Below are positions 62,835 to 64,000 of a stretch of DNA of 64,000 nt, piece after piece. The stretch is taken from contig JAVHZZ010000001.1 in NCBI GenBank assembly GCA_036250195.1, positions 395,336,283 to 395,400,282 of the forward strand. The letters run 5' to 3'. Both the position numbers and the translations under genes were made by a program. The notes under the pieces were generated by a model. The model had not been told where the DNA came from and ran no database searches. It worked only from the letters and a program-made list of their open reading frames with translations. Numbering within the stretch: position 1 is the stretch's first letter; each line of letters opens with the position of its first letter. This DNA comes from Mixophyes australis (Eukaryota; Chordata; Amphibia; Anura; Limnodynastidae).

Positions 62835-64000
62835 TGTCACGGTTCTTACGAGGAGACTCGGTAGATGTAGCGAAACCAAGAGATTCGAACAGTTTGGCAC
62901 TACTCCAACAGGGCGCAGAGTCTAACGAGGAGACGGTGTTCACCAGGAACCGCCGCAAAGCGGTATGGGCTTAGCTGCGTCTACCTCGCAGGTCGCAGTC
63001 CCTACTAGAGCACTGTACGGAAGTCCCTGGGAAGACTACAGGCAATCGTATCGTAGGAAAAGCTGACAATGCTAGAAGTGTTGGCAATGAAGATGTTGAA
63101 GATCGGCGTATCTCTGCAGACCACTATGTGGCAGATGAAGTGGATACAGGAGGGTGAGCGTCAGCTCTGTAGACCACTATGTGGTGTAACGTTCAGGAGA
63201 ATGAGCGTCAGCTCTGCAGTCCACTATGTGGAGAAGATTTCCGGAGAGGAGCATCAGCGCTGTGGGTCCCTATGTGACAGATGAAAAGTTCAGGAGAGTA
63301 AGCGTCAGCTCTGCGGTCCACTATGTGGAGGAGATTTCCGGAGATGAGCGTCAGCTCTGTGGGTCACTATGTGACAGATGAAAAGTTCAAAAGAGTAAGC
63401 GTCAGCTCAGCAGTCCACTATGTGGAGGAGATTTCCGGAGATGAGCGTCAGCTCTGTGGGTCACCATGTGACAGATGAAAAGTTCAAAAGAATAAGTGTC
63501 AGCTCTGCAGTCCACTATGTGGAGGAGAATGGCTGGAAGGCAACTGGAAGCCACTTCTATCACCAGGAGGTGACTCAAAGAACAGGCACTGAAGATAGAA
63601 AGGAGGTGCCTTTTAAACTTGCCGCCAAGGAGAAGGGCCAATAAGCAGCAAGCAGAGGAATTATAACAGCCGCCGGGTCTGCGCATGACCCGGATCCAAG
63701 ATGGCGGCACCCAGCGGGAAGCGGAGCGCCGATGACAGGTAAAGTCTGCCGGGTGTCGGGTGCGCTGCCCGAACACCCGGCGCGTGATATGCTCATAGTT
63801 CTGAATGTGCCACACACCTCCAGATTCTAAACTGGAAGTTTGGAACGGAAGTGCAGAGAGTATTTCATTGGGGGACTTGACTACTGGTCCCCATTCCCCC
63901 ACTAGACAACAATAAAGGAAGGGTGGCAGATTGCCTGGAGTCCAGCATGTGACAAAGGAGGTGTCAGCAACTACATCTAGCATTTCTGTGGTCACAAATT
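62835..64000. mobile_element. GC-richer element with internal tandem repeat, cut by the right edge
   Basis: Base composition changes sharply near TGTCACGGTTCTTACGAGG (62836). The segment carries CpG-containing text (ACCGCCGCAAAGCGG), a dimeric tandem repeat (63120-63530) and a CpG-rich part with AAGATGGCGGCACCCAGCG near 63700. The TGTCACGG start would suit an LTR or a large DNA element, but I found no protein motif, no partner repeat and no end. The 197-codon minus-strand frame at 63402-63995 has no known domain. Confidence 0.45.
63120..63530 (+). repeat. dimeric (higher-order) tandem repeat, about 98-bp period
   Basis: Two related half-units alternate. One is about 52 bp: AGCGTCAGCTCTGTGGGTCA, CTATGTGACAGATGAAAAGTTC. 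The other is about 46 bp: AGCGTCAGCTCTGCAGTCCA, CTATGTGGAGGAGATTTCCGG. The pair is repeated about three to four times, with more diverged units at the left end (63100-63200). Confidence 0.9.

Noticed and set aside
63402..63995. 197-codon minus-strand frame as a gene
   Set aside because: Half of it crosses the dimeric tandem repeat and the rest is CpG-rich element sequence; no domain seen.

Overview
The window looks like vertebrate nuclear DNA, most likely from an amphibian and probably an anuran. It is AT-rich, full of degenerate transposons and microsatellites, and almost free of open reading frames. The mixture of families is what points to frogs: L2/CR1-type and Tx1/L1-type LINEs, a DIRS tyrosine-recombinase retrotransposon, several Tc1-like transposons, a ZBED-type hAT transposon, foldback elements and large TIR-bearing miniature elements. 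This is inferred from remembered family resemblance; no search was run.

The only host-gene signal I can support is a pair of small coding exons on the minus strand, at 34902-34966 and 22281-22389. Both have canonical AG/GT borders and their phases join exactly. Together they encode 58 residues that resemble the neurobeachin/LRBA family just upstream of the PH-BEACH module. LRBA is slightly favoured over NBEA. The 12.5 kb between them is therefore an intron, and much of the rest of the window is probably intronic to the same gene.

Layout. 1-2480 is a broken minus-strand L2/CR1-type LINE with endonuclease and reverse transcriptase; 2481-3480 may be its 5' part. 6295-6528 is a foldback element with perfect 52-bp arms. 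9063-10003 and 11066-12379 are two Tc1-like transposons, the second split by another repeat. 14851-17700 is an internally deleted DIRS copy with a miniature element inserted in it. 19300-20230 is an internally deleted minus-strand L1, and 20740-21370 is a LINE RT remnant. 27591-32443 is a 4.85-kb hAT transposon with a BED zinc finger, a broken transposase and subterminal tandem repeats. 32469-33472 is a 1-kb near-perfect palindrome separated from the hAT end only by (TA)n. 47490-48290 holds Tc1 and LINE fragments. 51533-52947 is a 5'-truncated L1 with a 16-bp target-site duplication. 57297-58417 is a non-autonomous hAT element with an 8-bp target-site duplication and a three-stage minisatellite. 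From 62835 to the window edge there is a GC-richer element with a dimeric tandem repeat.

No element here looks able to move by its own protein: each recognised transposase, recombinase or reverse transcriptase carries stops, frame changes or deletions. I found no CRISPR array, operon-like gene set, rRNA or tRNA. I did not find a new biochemical system. The most notable structures are the 1-kb palindrome, the nested minisatellite inside the small hAT element, and the dimeric repeat near the right edge.
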